DNA from: Thermus sp. 2.9
GTDB taxonomy: Bacteria > Deinococcota > Deinococci > Deinococcales > Thermaceae
Length of the DNA: 64,000 nt
Assembly (NCBI RefSeq): GCF_000794385.1
Contig: NZ_JTJB01000010.1
Location: forward strand, 1 to 64,000
Direction: 5' to 3'
Each line of letters opens with the position of its first letter. The first letter of the stretch is position 1. Positions 27,975 through 36,665 of the stretch are shown piece after piece. The translations under genes were made by a program, and so were the position numbers. The notes beneath the pieces were generated by a model, which made no database searches, had not been told where the DNA came from, and was given only the letters and a program-made list of their open reading frames with translations.

Positions 27975-29206
27975 GGCTCACCTCCTAGGGCAAAGACCGC
28001 CTCCCGGAAGGCTTGGGCCCGGTCTTTGTAATCCTTGAACTGGTCAAAGCTGGCGGCCAGGGGGGCGAGGAGGACGGAGCCCTCCGCAAGCCGGGCCAGG
28101 GCTTCGGCCACCGCCTGCCGCATGGCCTGGTGCCCGTCTTTTTCCCGGATCACCACCACCTCCACGCCCCCGCCCAAGGCCTCCGCCATGCGGGGCCCGT
28201 CCTGGCCCACAGCCAGGACCACCCGTACCCGGGAGAGGAGGGGCCTTAAAGGGGCGAGGTCGGCCCCCTTGTCCTCCCCGCCCAGGATCCAGGCGATGGG
28301 GGCGGGGGCGGCCCTTAGGGCGGCGGCCACCGCAGGGGTGCGGGTGGCGATGGAGTCGTCAATGAAGACCACTTTCCCCTTCCTGGCGAAGGTTTGGAAG
28401 CGGTGCGGGGGACGGGGTAAGGTCCTCAGGCTTTCCTCCAAGGCCCCTTCGTCCAAAGGGCGGCCCAAGAGGTCCAGGTAGGCCCGGGTGGCGGCCAAGG
28501 CGGCCCGCAGGTTGCTTTCCCGGGGGTCTTCCGCCGGCTGGAAGGGGTAGAGGCGGGCCGGGCTCCCTTCCGCCGCTTGGCGCACCTTGGCGTCTTGGGC
28601 GTTGTAGACCAGGGCGTCTTCGGCGGTGAGGTTCTTGAGAAGGTTGAGCTTGGCGGCGTGGTAGGCCTCGAGGCTTCCGTGCCGGTCCAGGTGGTCCACC
28701 CCCAGGTTAAGCAGCACGGCCACCCGGGGCCGGAAGGTGGAAACCCGCTCCAACTGAAAGCTAGAAAGCTCCGCCACCGCCACCTCCGCCTCGTCCACCA
28801 CGCTCACCAGGGGGGGGTCCACATTGCCCCCTTCCAGGGCCTTTAGCCCTTGGCCCCTTAAGAGGTGGGCGGTGAAGAGGGTGGTGGAGGTCTTCCCCGC
28901 GGTGCCGGTGATGCCGAGGATGGGAGTTGGGGAGAGGCGGTAGGCGAGCTCGGCTTCCCCCACCACCTCCGCCCCCCCTTCCCTCAGGCGCTGGAGGTTA
29001 GGGTGGTCCAGGGGCACCCCGGGAGCGGCCACCACTTGGGCGTAGCGGCCCTCCAGGGCGAAGTCGGGGGTGAAGCCCAAGGCCAAGGCTTCCCGCACCT
29101 CCTCTTCCCGGGGCCTGTCGTCGTGGAAGCGGGCGGCGATCCCCCGGCGCTTCAGGAAGCGCAAGACCCCAAGGCCGCTTCGTCCGAGGCCGTAGACCAG
29201 GATCAC
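27953..29206 (-). CDS. murD: UDP-N-acetylmuramoylalanine-D-glutamate ligase MurD
   Basis: A 417-aa Mur ligase that adds D-Glu. ATP loop ITGTAGKTSTTLFTAHLL, AELSSFQLE, NLGVDHLDRH, HRFQTFARKGKVVFIDDSIAT and LAPLAASFDQFKDYKDRA are all seen. GTG 29206 chosen so that it starts MILVYGLGRSG; it overlaps mraY by 4 bases. Confidence 0.96.
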   Translation of the reverse strand: MILVYGLGRSGLGVLRFLKRRGIAARFHDDRPREEEVREALALGFTPDFALEGRYAQVVAAPGVPLDHPNLQRLREGGAEVVGEAELAYRLSPTPILGITGTAGKTSTTLFTAHLLRGQGLKALEGGNVDPPLVSVVDEAEVAVAELSSFQLERVSTFRPRVAVLLNLGVDHLDRHGSLEAYHAAKLNLLKNLTAEDALVYNAQDAKVRQAAEGSPARLYPFQPAEDPRESNLRAALAATRAYLDLLGRPLDEGALEESLRTLPRPPHRFQTFARKGKVVFIDDSIATRTPAVAAALRAAPAPIAWILGGEDKGADLAPLRPLLSRVRVVLAVGQDGPRMAEALGGGVEVVVIREKDGHQAMRQAVAEALARLAEGSVLLAPLAASFDQFKDYKDRAQAFREAVFALGGEPWTPSSS

Positions 29207-30060
29207 GCTCCACCTCCCAGGCCAAAGGCGAGGGCGGTGGCCAGGGCGGTGAGGACGGCGAAGCGGAAGACCACCTTGGCCTCCTCCCAACCCAAAAGTT
29301 CAAAGTGGTGGTGCAAGGGGCTCATGCGGAAAAGCCTTTTTCCCGTGCGGCGGAAGTAGAGGACCTGGGCCACCACGGAAAGCACCTCCAACACGGGGAC
29401 GATGGCGGCCAAGGGCAAGAGCCATAGCTTCCCCGTGAGGACGAAAAGCCCCGCCACCATGGCCCCCAGGGCCTGGCTCCCCGTGTCCCCCATGAAGACC
29501 TTGGCCTTGGGGGCGTTGTGCCAGAGGAAGCCGAGGAGGCTTCCCAGAAGGGTTTGGGCGAAGGGGTAGGGGTAGAAGGGAAGGAGAAGGATGGCGGCGA
29601 CGCTCGCCAGGAGTCCGTCCAAGCCATCGGTGAAGTTGAAGGCGTTGGCCGCACCCACCACAGCCAGGAAGACGAGAAGGACGTCCAGGATGGGCCAAGG
29701 GGTGTAGGCCACCTGCCGTGCGGCGTAAAGGGCGAAGACCAAGGCCATGAGGCCCTGGAGGGCGAGCTTTTCCCGCGCCTTAAGGGGCCGGGAGAAGCTT
29801 CCCCCCAGGTCGTCCAAAAGCCCCAGGAGGGCGAAGCCGAGGCCGAGGAGCCAAAGGGGAAGGAACGGGTCCTTGCCCCCCAGGTAGTAGGCCAAGAAGG
29901 CGGCGAGGAGGAAAGCTACCCCGCCCATGCTGGGGGTCCCTTCCTTGGCTAGGTGGGCCCGAGGGCCATCCTGGCGCACGCGTTTGCCCAGACCCATCGC
30001 CTTCATGAAGGTGATCCAGACGCCGGTGAAAAGCCAAGAGAGCAGGAGGGCTAGGGCCAT
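29203..30060 (-). CDS. mraY: Phospho-N-acetylmuramoyl-pentapeptide transferase MraY
   Basis: A 285-aa polytopic enzyme making lipid I from UDP-MurNAc-pentapeptide and undecaprenyl phosphate. GTPSMGGVAF, LGLLDDLGG (Asp pair), NAFNFTDGLDGL, KVFMGDTGSQALG and SPLHHHFELLGW are diagnostic. Start ATG 30060 overlaps the lipoprotein gene. Confidence 0.97.
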   Translation of the reverse strand: MALALLLSWLFTGVWITFMKAMGLGKRVRQDGPRAHLAKEGTPSMGGVAFLLAAFLAYYLGGKDPFLPLWLLGLGFALLGLLDDLGGSFSRPLKAREKLALQGLMALVFALYAARQVAYTPWPILDVLLVFLAVVGAANAFNFTDGLDGLLASVAAILLLPFYPYPFAQTLLGSLLGFLWHNAPKAKVFMGDTGSQALGAMVAGLFVLTGKLWLLPLAAIVPVLEVLSVVAQVLYFRRTGKRLFRMSPLHHHFELLGWEEAKVVFRFAVLTALATALAFGLGGGA

Positions 30061-30746
30061 ACCACCTCCCGGCAGGAAAGAACGCGTTCCCCAGGCACCA
30101 GATAGACCCATTCCCCAAAAGCCGCGGCGTCCTCGGCCTCGGCCAAGGGCTTCACCCCTTCCTTGCGCACCAGGTAGACCCTTTCCCCCATAAGGGCCAC
30201 CACCCCGCAGTCCCCCGCCTGGGCTTTAAGGACGGGGGCGGGGAGGGGAAGGGTGCGGCCCTCGGGGTAAAAGAAGGCCTCCTCCCCCAGGGCCACCGCG
30301 CCCTCCCAGGCCACCACCTGGGTGTACCTTCCCCTTTGGAGGAGGGTTGTTTCCCGGTAGACCCCTTCTTGGCCCACCCAGTAAAGCCCCTCGTCGCTCA
30401 GGAAGGCGTCCTTGGCGGGGTAGGGAAGAAGCCCCCCCGGGGTCCACACCGCCTCCCCCAGCCCCACGGCGAGCCTGGGGCTTGCCCGCAGGAAGCGGGG
30501 AACGCCGGGGAGGGGAAGGCTTTCCAGGCTTCCTTCCCGCAGGACCAAGAGCTGGTAGGGATAGGCGGCGTAAAGGGCCTCCCGGTCGGCGTCCAGGAAG
30601 AGGGGGGGGCTAGGGAGGATGGCCTGGAAGCGGCCTTCCACCAAGCCCCCACGGGCGAAGCCCCCGGGATAGGGAAGGGCGGGGGGGGTGGCCCTTAGGG
30701 GGGCGCAGGCCACCAGGAGGATAAGGAGAGGGCCTAAGCGTCCCAT
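30051..30746 (-). CDS. Lipoprotein of unknown function inside the dcw cluster
   Basis: A 231-aa protein with a lipobox (LLILLVAC, Cys at about residue 15) and then many short beta-strand-like repeats with G-E-[GA]-hydrophobic turns (REGSLESLPL, WTPGGLLPY, SDEGLYWVGQEGVYRE), suggesting a beta-propeller-like surface protein. It overlaps murF and mraY, so it is co-translated with peptidoglycan synthesis enzymes. I know no standard dcw gene of this type at this position. Confidence 0.75.
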   Translation of the reverse strand: MGRLGPLLILLVACAPLRATPPALPYPGGFARGGLVEGRFQAILPSPPLFLDADREALYAAYPYQLLVLREGSLESLPLPGVPRFLRASPRLAVGLGEAVWTPGGLLPYPAKDAFLSDEGLYWVGQEGVYRETTLLQRGRYTQVVAWEGAVALGEEAFFYPEGRTLPLPAPVLKAQAGDCGVVALMGERVYLVRKEGVKPLAEAEDAAAFGEWVYLVPGERVLSCREVVWP

Positions 30747-32044
30747 AGGTCCAGGATCCTTTCCAGACCCACGGCCCTCGAGGCCTTGAGGTAGACCAGG
30801 TCCCCCGGCAACACCCGGGCCTTGAGCCAAGCCAGCGCCTCTTCCAGGCCCTCCACCGCTTCGCCCCCCAAAGCGGCCTGGGCCTGAGCAAAGGCGCCCA
30901 GGTAAAGGGGCTTCAGGCCAAGCCTGGCCGCCTCCTCCGCCACCTCTAGGTGGAGGCGCTCCGCCAGGCTCCCAAGCTCCCGCATCTCCCCCAGGACCAC
31001 CCACTTCCGCCCGGGCTGGGCCGCGAGCCAGGCGAGGCCCGCCTTCACGGAAAGGGGGTTGGCGTTGTAGGCGTCGTTGAGGAAGACCACCCCTCCCAGG
31101 ACCCGCCGCTCCATACGCCCCGGGGGCAGGCGGAGGCCGGCAAGCCTTTCCGCCACCTCCCCCAGGTCCTTCCCCAAAAGCTCCGCCGCCGCCAAGGCGG
31201 CCAGGGCGCCCAGGGCGGGCCCAAGCCCGGGGTAGGGCACCTGGACCCTCCTTCCCCGGTATCGGAAACGGCTTTCCGTGGGGAAGAGCTCCAGGTCCTC
31301 GCCGGCGAAAGTGGCCTCCCCAAAGCCGTAGGTGGGCTCCCCTCGGTAGCGGCCGAAGGCCTGGAGCACCTCCTTGGCTTGGAGGCTCACCAGGGCCTGG
31401 GGGGCCCGAAGGAGCCCCGCCTCCTCCCGCACCACCCCTTCCAGGCCGCCGAAGGCCAGCAGGTGCTCCTCCCCCAAGGCGGTGAGGACGGAAAGGGCGG
31501 GCTTGGAAAGCCCCATGAGCTCCGCCATCTCCCCCACCCGGTCTATCCCGAGCTCCACCACCGCCCCTCCCTCCCCTGGGCTTAGGTGGAGGAAAAAACG
31601 CGCCAGGGGTGGGGCGGTGTTTTGGTTGCCCGAGGGTGCGGGAAACCCCAGGCCTTGGGCCAGGGCCTCCTTGGTGGTGGTCTTGCCCGAGCTACCCCCC
31701 ACCGCCACCACCACCCCGGGGAAGAGCTCCCTGAGGGCGCTTCCCAGGCGGAGAAGCGCCCCGTAGGGGTCCTTCACCTCCACCGTGGCCTCGCCAGGGA
31801 CGTCCGCCAGGACGAGGCTTGCCCCCTGGGCCCGGGCCTCGGGGATGAAGGAACGCCCGTGGGCCCTGGCCCCAGGGAGAGCGACGAAAAGGCTTCCCGG
31901 CGCCACCTCCCGGCTGTTCCAGTGGAGGTCCCGCACCGGCCCTCCCCCGGGGTGGAGCCGCCCCCCGGTGGCCTCCGCCACCCACTCAGGCGTTAGTTCC
32001 CTAACATGCGCAAGATACACAAGTACCTCACCGCTCCTCAGCAT
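30734..32044 (-). CDS. murF: UDP-MurNAc-tripeptide-D-Ala-D-Ala ligase MurF
   Basis: A 436-aa Mur ligase: RDLHWNSREVAPGSLFVALPG, ATP loop VAVGGSSGKTTTKEAL, QNTAPPLARFFLHL, FLNDAYNANPLSVKAGL. It adds D-Ala-D-Ala to the tripeptide. The N-terminus overlaps ftsI by 17 bases; a start further in is possible. Confidence 0.95.
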   Translation of the reverse strand: MLRSGEVLVYLAHVRELTPEWVAEATGGRLHPGGGPVRDLHWNSREVAPGSLFVALPGARAHGRSFIPEARAQGASLVLADVPGEATVEVKDPYGALLRLGSALRELFPGVVVAVGGSSGKTTTKEALAQGLGFPAPSGNQNTAPPLARFFLHLSPGEGGAVVELGIDRVGEMAELMGLSKPALSVLTALGEEHLLAFGGLEGVVREEAGLLRAPQALVSLQAKEVLQAFGRYRGEPTYGFGEATFAGEDLELFPTESRFRYRGRRVQVPYPGLGPALGALAALAAAELLGKDLGEVAERLAGLRLPPGRMERRVLGGVVFLNDAYNANPLSVKAGLAWLAAQPGRKWVVLGEMRELGSLAERLHLEVAEEAARLGLKPLYLGAFAQAQAALGGEAVEGLEEALAWLKARVLPGDLVYLKASRAVGLERILDLWDA

Positions 32045-33339
32045 AGGGGGGAAGGCCCCGGTAGGCCAAGAGACGGGCGGCGATCTCCCGGAAGATGGGG
32101 GCGGCCACCTGGCTGCCGTGCACCTCCCCCTTGGGGTGGTGGACCGCCACCACCACGGTGTAAAGGGGCTTATCCCCAGGAACGAAGCCGGCGAACCAGG
32201 CGGTGAAGACCTCCTGGGAGTAGCGCCCGTTCACCACCACCTGGGCGGTGCCCGTCTTGCCGGCCAGGCGGTAGCCCGGAAGGTGGGCCCGGGGGGCGAG
32301 GCCCTCCACCAGGGCTTGCCGCACCGCCTCCGCCGTGGCTTCGGAAAACACCCGCTCCCCCTGGCGAAGGCTTCCCGCAAAGAGGATGGGGGGCCGGTAG
32401 ACGCCATCCACCAGGGCGTTGAAGGCCGCCGCCAGGTGCAAGGGGGTAATGAGGAAGCCTTGGCCGAAGGTGTGGTTGGCGTAGGCGGCCCGGCTCCAGG
32501 CCTCGGGTGGCTTCACCACGGGGGACGCCACCCGGACGCCGGGTAGTAGCTCGGCATCGGTGAGGTGGAGCTTTTTCAGGTATTGGTGGAAGACCTCCTT
32601 GGGCAGGGCCTCCGCCAGCCGGCTAATGCCCACGTTGGAGGAGTACTTGAGCACCTCCGCCAGGGTGAGGACGGGGGGTGGGGGACCACGTCGCGGATGG
32701 TCCAGCCGTCCACCACCCGGTACATGGGGGCCTCCACCCGGGTGTTGAGGCGGGCTTGGCCCTCTTCCAGCAGGATGGCGGCGGTGAGGGCCTTCATGGT
32801 GGAGCCGGGTTCCAGGGCCACCAAGAAGGCGTGGTTGCGCCAGGAAAGGTCCTTTTCCGGGTCCTTTCGCGGGGCTAAGGGGTCAAAGGCGGGCCCGTTG
32901 GCCACGGCGAGGATCCGCCCATCCCGGTCCAGGACGAGGGCGGTGGCGAAGCTTCCCTGGCTTTTCGCTAGGCCTTGCCAGAGGGCCTTCTCCGCCATGG
33001 CCTGGATCCAGGGGTCCAGGGTGAGGGTGAAGGAGCGCCCCTGGGCCAGGGCGGCGTTCAGGTCGCGTTCCAGACCCTCGAGGCCCCTGCCCGTGCTCCT
33101 TTCCCCGAAGCCCAGGAGTTGGCTTGCGCTTTCCCCCAAGGGATAGTGGCGGCCCGCCTGCAGGGTGAGGGTCAAGGGGGTGCCGTCTTGGGCGTAGAGG
33201 GCGCCTCGGGGTGGGGATGGAGGGGGCGGGGGCGGGTTGAGGCGGGGCGGGCGGGTGACGAGGGCATAGACGCCCAGGGCGAAGAGGAGGAACCAGAGGA
33301 CAAGCCCGGCGAAGACCAAGGGTACCCGGCTCACCGCGG

Positions 33340-33343
<4 letters not shown>
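32028..33343 (-). CDS. ftsI: Division transpeptidase FtsI (class B PBP), frameshifted
   Basis: One N-terminal transmembrane helix (PLVFAGLVLWFLLFALGVYA), a proline-rich linker, then a transpeptidase domain with SxxK in EPGSTMK, SxN in KYSSNVG and KTG in LAGKTGTAQVV. The frame breaks between VVPHPP and LKYSSNVG, at the C runs near 32,675-32,690; adding one base gives ...VVPHP-PVLTLAEVLKYSS. It is shorter than usual (about 440 aa), without a long pedestal domain. ATG 33343 has GGAGGTGGG upstream. Essential, so a sequencing error is suspected. Confidence 0.88.
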
Positions 33344-34448
<1,105 letters not shown>

Positions 34449-34883
34449 CTATCCGATAAGTCCCCGCAGGGCCTCGGGGGCCGGCGGGTTGTGCAAAATC
34501 TCCTCAATGGCCTTCCACCAGCGCTCCAGGCTCCAGATCTCCAACCTCCCCGGGGCCCCGGCGATGACCACCTCGCCCCCTTCCGCAAGCCCAGCGAATT
34601 GGCGCAAGGGCGGGGGGATGAGGACGCGGGAGGCATTGTCCATGCGGGTTTTGTGGGCCCCCGAGTAGAAGAAGCGCACGAAGGCCCGGGCCTCCTTGTC
34701 GGTGAGGGGCAGGTTGACCAGCTGCTCTTCAATCTTGCGCCAGCGGTCGGAGGGGAAGACGTAGAGGCAACCCTCCATGCCCCGGGTGAGCACCAGGCCG
34801 TCCTCGAGGAAATCGCGAAAGGGGCCGGGGATCACCACCCGCCCCTTGTCGTCCAGGCTGTACTGGTACTCGCCGAAGGGCAT
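34449..34883 (-). CDS. mraZ: Transcriptional regulator MraZ
   Basis: A 144-aa protein with two AbrB-like repeats: GEYQYSLDDKGRVVIPGPF and RMDNASRVLIPPPLRQFA. MraZ binds GTGGG repeats in front of its own operon and represses it. First gene of the dcw cluster. ATG 34883 chosen; the longer frame adds residues not seen in the family. Confidence 0.95.
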   Translation of the reverse strand: MPFGEYQYSLDDKGRVVIPGPFRDFLEDGLVLTRGMEGCLYVFPSDRWRKIEEQLVNLPLTDKEARAFVRFFYSGAHKTRMDNASRVLIPPPLRQFAGLAEGGEVVIAGAPGRLEIWSLERWWKAIEEILHNPPAPEALRGLIG

Positions 34884-34969
34884 CTTCCCACCTGCTCCCA
34901 CCTTCCGGTGGCCAGACCCGGTGCGCCTGGATCACGAATGGCCGTGGCCGGGGAAGGTTTTCGCCGGGA

Positions 34970-35031
34970 AGTATACCACGGCTTCCCCACACTTTTCCAC
35001 TCTCTCCCACCTACCACCCACCTTTGTCCCA
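34970..35031 (-). promoter_or_regulatory. dcw promoter with helically spaced MraZ boxes
   Basis: On the minus strand TGGGA, TGGGT, TGGGA, TGGAA and TGGGG occur at intervals of 11, 11, 10 and 10 bases (35,031 down to ~34,985), just upstream of TATACT at 34,975-34,970. MraZ is known to bind GTGGG repeats with this kind of period, so this is very probably its autoregulatory operator covering the -35 region. Confidence 0.75.
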
Positions 35032-35040
35032 CCTCAGGGG

Positions 35041-35069
35041 TAAAAAAACCCCCGAGCCGAAGCTCGGGG
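35041..35069 (-). terminator. Intrinsic terminator after the rnpB remnant
   Basis: On the minus strand CCCCGAGC-TTCG-GCTCGGGG is followed by GTTTTTTT: an 8-bp GC stem with a UUCG tetraloop and a U run. It points at mraZ and would separate dcw transcription from whatever lies upstream. Confidence 0.85.
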
Positions 35070-35119
35070 TCCGGGATAGGGCGTAAGCCGGGTTCTGTTT
35101 TTTGCGGTCATCTCTCTGG
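35070..35119 (-). pseudogene. 3'-terminal remnant of an RNase P RNA gene
   Basis: Minus-strand bases 35,119-35,070 read CCAGAGAGATGACCGC, then AACAGAACCCGGCTTACGCC and TCCCGG. This is the 3' end of bacterial RNase P RNA (P4 3' strand and P1 3' strand). About 45 of 49 bases match the intact gene at 57,130-57,180; differences include two in P1, so it derives from a distinct allele. Similarity stops exactly at 35,119, next to TGTAATGG. Confidence 0.85.
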
Positions 35120-35248
35120 TGTAATGGAGCGCGCTTGTTGTTAGTTGGGCCGGGCCCGACTAAAGGCGAAGCAAGGCGAAAGAAGCCGATAAAGAAGGCG
35201 AAAAGAAGCGGCGGGCTCCCGAAAAAAGGCGGCGGTTTGGCGGAGGGC

Positions 35249-35274
35249 AATCGCTCACGCTTTTAGGACAGTAA
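35249..35274 (+). repeat. 26-bp direct repeat, copy 1 (putative transposase site)
   Basis: AATCGCTCACGCTTTTAGGA plus CAGTAA; an identical copy starts exactly 140 bases downstream, and a diverged inverted copy lies at the right margin (about 56,760-56,782). Confidence 0.7.
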
Positions 35275-35306
35275 TGCGGGTCAGTGCGATGCCCATCGGA
35301 AAAGGA

Positions 35307-35686
35307 CGCTGTCTCAAGGTGGTTTAGTGCGTTCTGAAGCCGCTGACCGGGGCAATCTTTGACTTAGGTGAGTCATGCTTTTGGGGCAAATCGCTCACGC
35401 TTTTAGGACAGTAAAAGAGGGCGATGAGGAAGGCAAAAGCGCCCGTTGATGTAAGCCCACTTTATAGCAAACCGCGCAAAGTTGATGAGAGGAAGAAAGC
35501 GGCTACAGAAGGCGGAAAACGCCGTTATGCGGTCGGGTTGCATAGCTGAGACAGCGTGAGACAGCGTCGGAGGGGGGCTTGAGACAGCGTGAGACAGCGT
35601 AGCCCGATGCCCAAAAGGGATGGGAATGCCCATCGTTATCGCATTATGCGTTGCATGCATAGTTGAGACAGCGTGACGCTGTCTCA
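35307..35686. repeat. Dispersed TGAGACAGCGT repeats
   Basis: GACGCTGTCTCA at 35,307 (inverted), then TGAGACAGCGT at about 35,548, 35,558, 35,579 and 35,590 (two back-to-back pairs), and TGAGACAGCGTGACGCTGTCTCA as a 23-bp palindrome at 35,664. Looks like multiple binding sites for one protein. A related ACAGCGTC occurs at ~56,724 near the right margin. Confidence 0.65.
35389..35414 (+). repeat. 26-bp direct repeat, copy 2 (putative transposase site)
   Basis: Identical to 35,249-35,274. Repeated long sites at set distances near an end are what MuA-type transposases bind. Confidence 0.7.
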
Positions 35687-35807
35687 GCCCATAAACTAAA
35701 GGTTGTTTTAGCGTATGCTAATGAAAAACTCATGAAAAGCGCTAAAATACCTAGCCCTGAGCCTTAGCCTTCCCAGGGAAGGGGCCTCCACCCTGGACCA
35801 AAGCATG

Positions 35808-35833
35808 ACCCCCAGGCCTTCACCTGGGGGTCT
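35808..35833 (-). terminator. Terminator-like hairpin at the end of the tail operon
   Basis: GACCCCCAGG-CCTTCA-CCTGGGGGTC is a 10-bp perfect stem that includes the stop codon of the frameshifted tail chaperone product. No long T run follows on the minus strand, so termination strength is uncertain. Confidence 0.5.
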
Positions 35834-36229
35834 GCCGGAGGTAGCGCCTTTCCAGCCAGAGGGCCTGGCGGGCCAGCTCTAGGAAGTCTTCCGGGTCGTC
35901 TGGAGGCTCGCGGTGGAGCCAGTGGCGGATGAGGGCGGAAAGCTGGGCGAGGGGTGGAGGGTCACGCTCCAGCTCCGCTAACCGGCCTGGAAACCCAGGG
36001 CCTCCAGGATGCCGTTGGCGGCGGTGAGGGCGAGGCCGGGCTTCTCCGCGGTGGCGCGGGCCCAGGCCTCCTGGTCCAGGGCGAGCTCGCGGGTGAAGTC
36101 CAGGGCGGCGCTCAAGGGCGCCCGGGCCATGCGGCTGGTGAAGCGGTCCACCTGGGCGATGTCGGGCCTGCGGAAGGCGAAGGTGCTCTCGCCGTGGGTG
36201 AAGGTGTAGAAGGGCTTTTCCCGTTCCAT
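35820..36229 (-). CDS. Tail assembly chaperone, -1 frameshift long form (GT-like)
   Basis: The slippery heptamer G-GGT-TTC (minus strand, 35,996-35,990) fits X-XXY-YYZ exactly in the zero frame. After a -1 shift translation continues PGRLAELERDPPPLAQL... to a TGA at 35,822-35,820, giving about 136 aa. Most tailed phages with long tails make such a G/GT pair, so the overlapping -1 frame is likely real and not a shadow. Confidence 0.7.
35978..36229 (-). CDS. Tail assembly chaperone, short form (G-like)
   Basis: An 83-aa protein between the tail tube gene and the end of the operon, the place of lambda G / Mu gp41-type tail assembly chaperones. Contains REKPFYTFTHGESTFAFRRP and a helical C-terminal half. 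GGGTTTC, four codons before its stop, allows a -1 shift to the longer form. In phages both forms coat the tape measure during tail assembly. Confidence 0.75.
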   Translation of the reverse strand: MEREKPFYTFTHGESTFAFRRPDIAQVDRFTSRMARAPLSAALDFTRELALDQEAWARATAEKPGLALTAANGILEALGFQAG

Positions 36230-36237
36230 CTAGCCTC

Positions 36238-36654
36238 CTAGCCGTGCTGGATCTCCCCGAGCACCACGAACTCCAGCTCCACGGTGATCCGCTCCGTGTC
36301 CTGCTCCACCCCGCCGAAGGAGCGCTTGGTGAAGAGGCAGTCCTTCAGGGTGTCGGTGACGGCGGTGCCGTTGCCCTTGTCGTAGGAGATGACGATGTCA
36401 AAGGGGTCAAGCTTGTAGACGTTTCCCTCGGGGGCGGCGGCGCGGAGGCGATCGTACTCCTCCCGCAGGAGGGTGAGCTTCCCCGAGGCCTCCCAGTTGC
36501 CCTTGGTGTAGCCCCTGGGGGTGCGGCCCTTGCCGTAGATGGCGTTGACCTTTTCGGAGTCCTCGTAGTCAATGGAGAGGACGTCCGCCAGGGGCACGCC
36601 CTTCACCTGGATGCTGATGTGCTCCCAGTCATAGTAGCGGCCGTTGATGGGCAT
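36238..36654 (-). CDS. Tail tube protein
   Basis: A 138-aa protein directly after the sheath gene, as tube follows sheath in Mu-like and P2-like myophages. Layout (INGRYYDWEHISIQVKGVPL, GRTPRGYTKGNWEASGKLTL, RITVELEFVVLGE) is typical of gpM / FII tube folds: beta-rich with a long loop. It forms the inner tube that the sheath contracts around. Confidence 0.8.
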   Translation of the reverse strand: MPINGRYYDWEHISIQVKGVPLADVLSIDYEDSEKVNAIYGKGRTPRGYTKGNWEASGKLTLLREEYDRLRAAAPEGNVYKLDPFDIVISYDKGNGTAVTDTLKDCLFTKRSFGGVEQDTERITVELEFVVLGEIQHG

Positions 36655-36665
36655 GTTTTACCTCC

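Larger units (their letters stand above)
35120..35775. other. Low-GC non-coding left margin of the prophage
   Basis: About 650 bases of much lower GC than the rest, with no convincing gene. It starts TGTAATGG (Mu-like ends start TG) directly after the rnpB remnant. It contains a purine-rich stretch with GGCGAA repeats (~35,164-35,236), two 26-bp direct repeats and at least seven copies of TGAGACAGCGT in both orientations, one as a 23-bp palindrome at 35,664-35,686. I interpret it as the left transposition end of the phage with transposase and possibly other protein sites. Confidence 0.55.

Noticed and set aside
35307-35686. TGAGACAGCGT copies as a CRISPR array
   Set aside because: Units are only 11 bases, occur in both orientations at irregular distances, and no spacers of constant length or cas genes are present.
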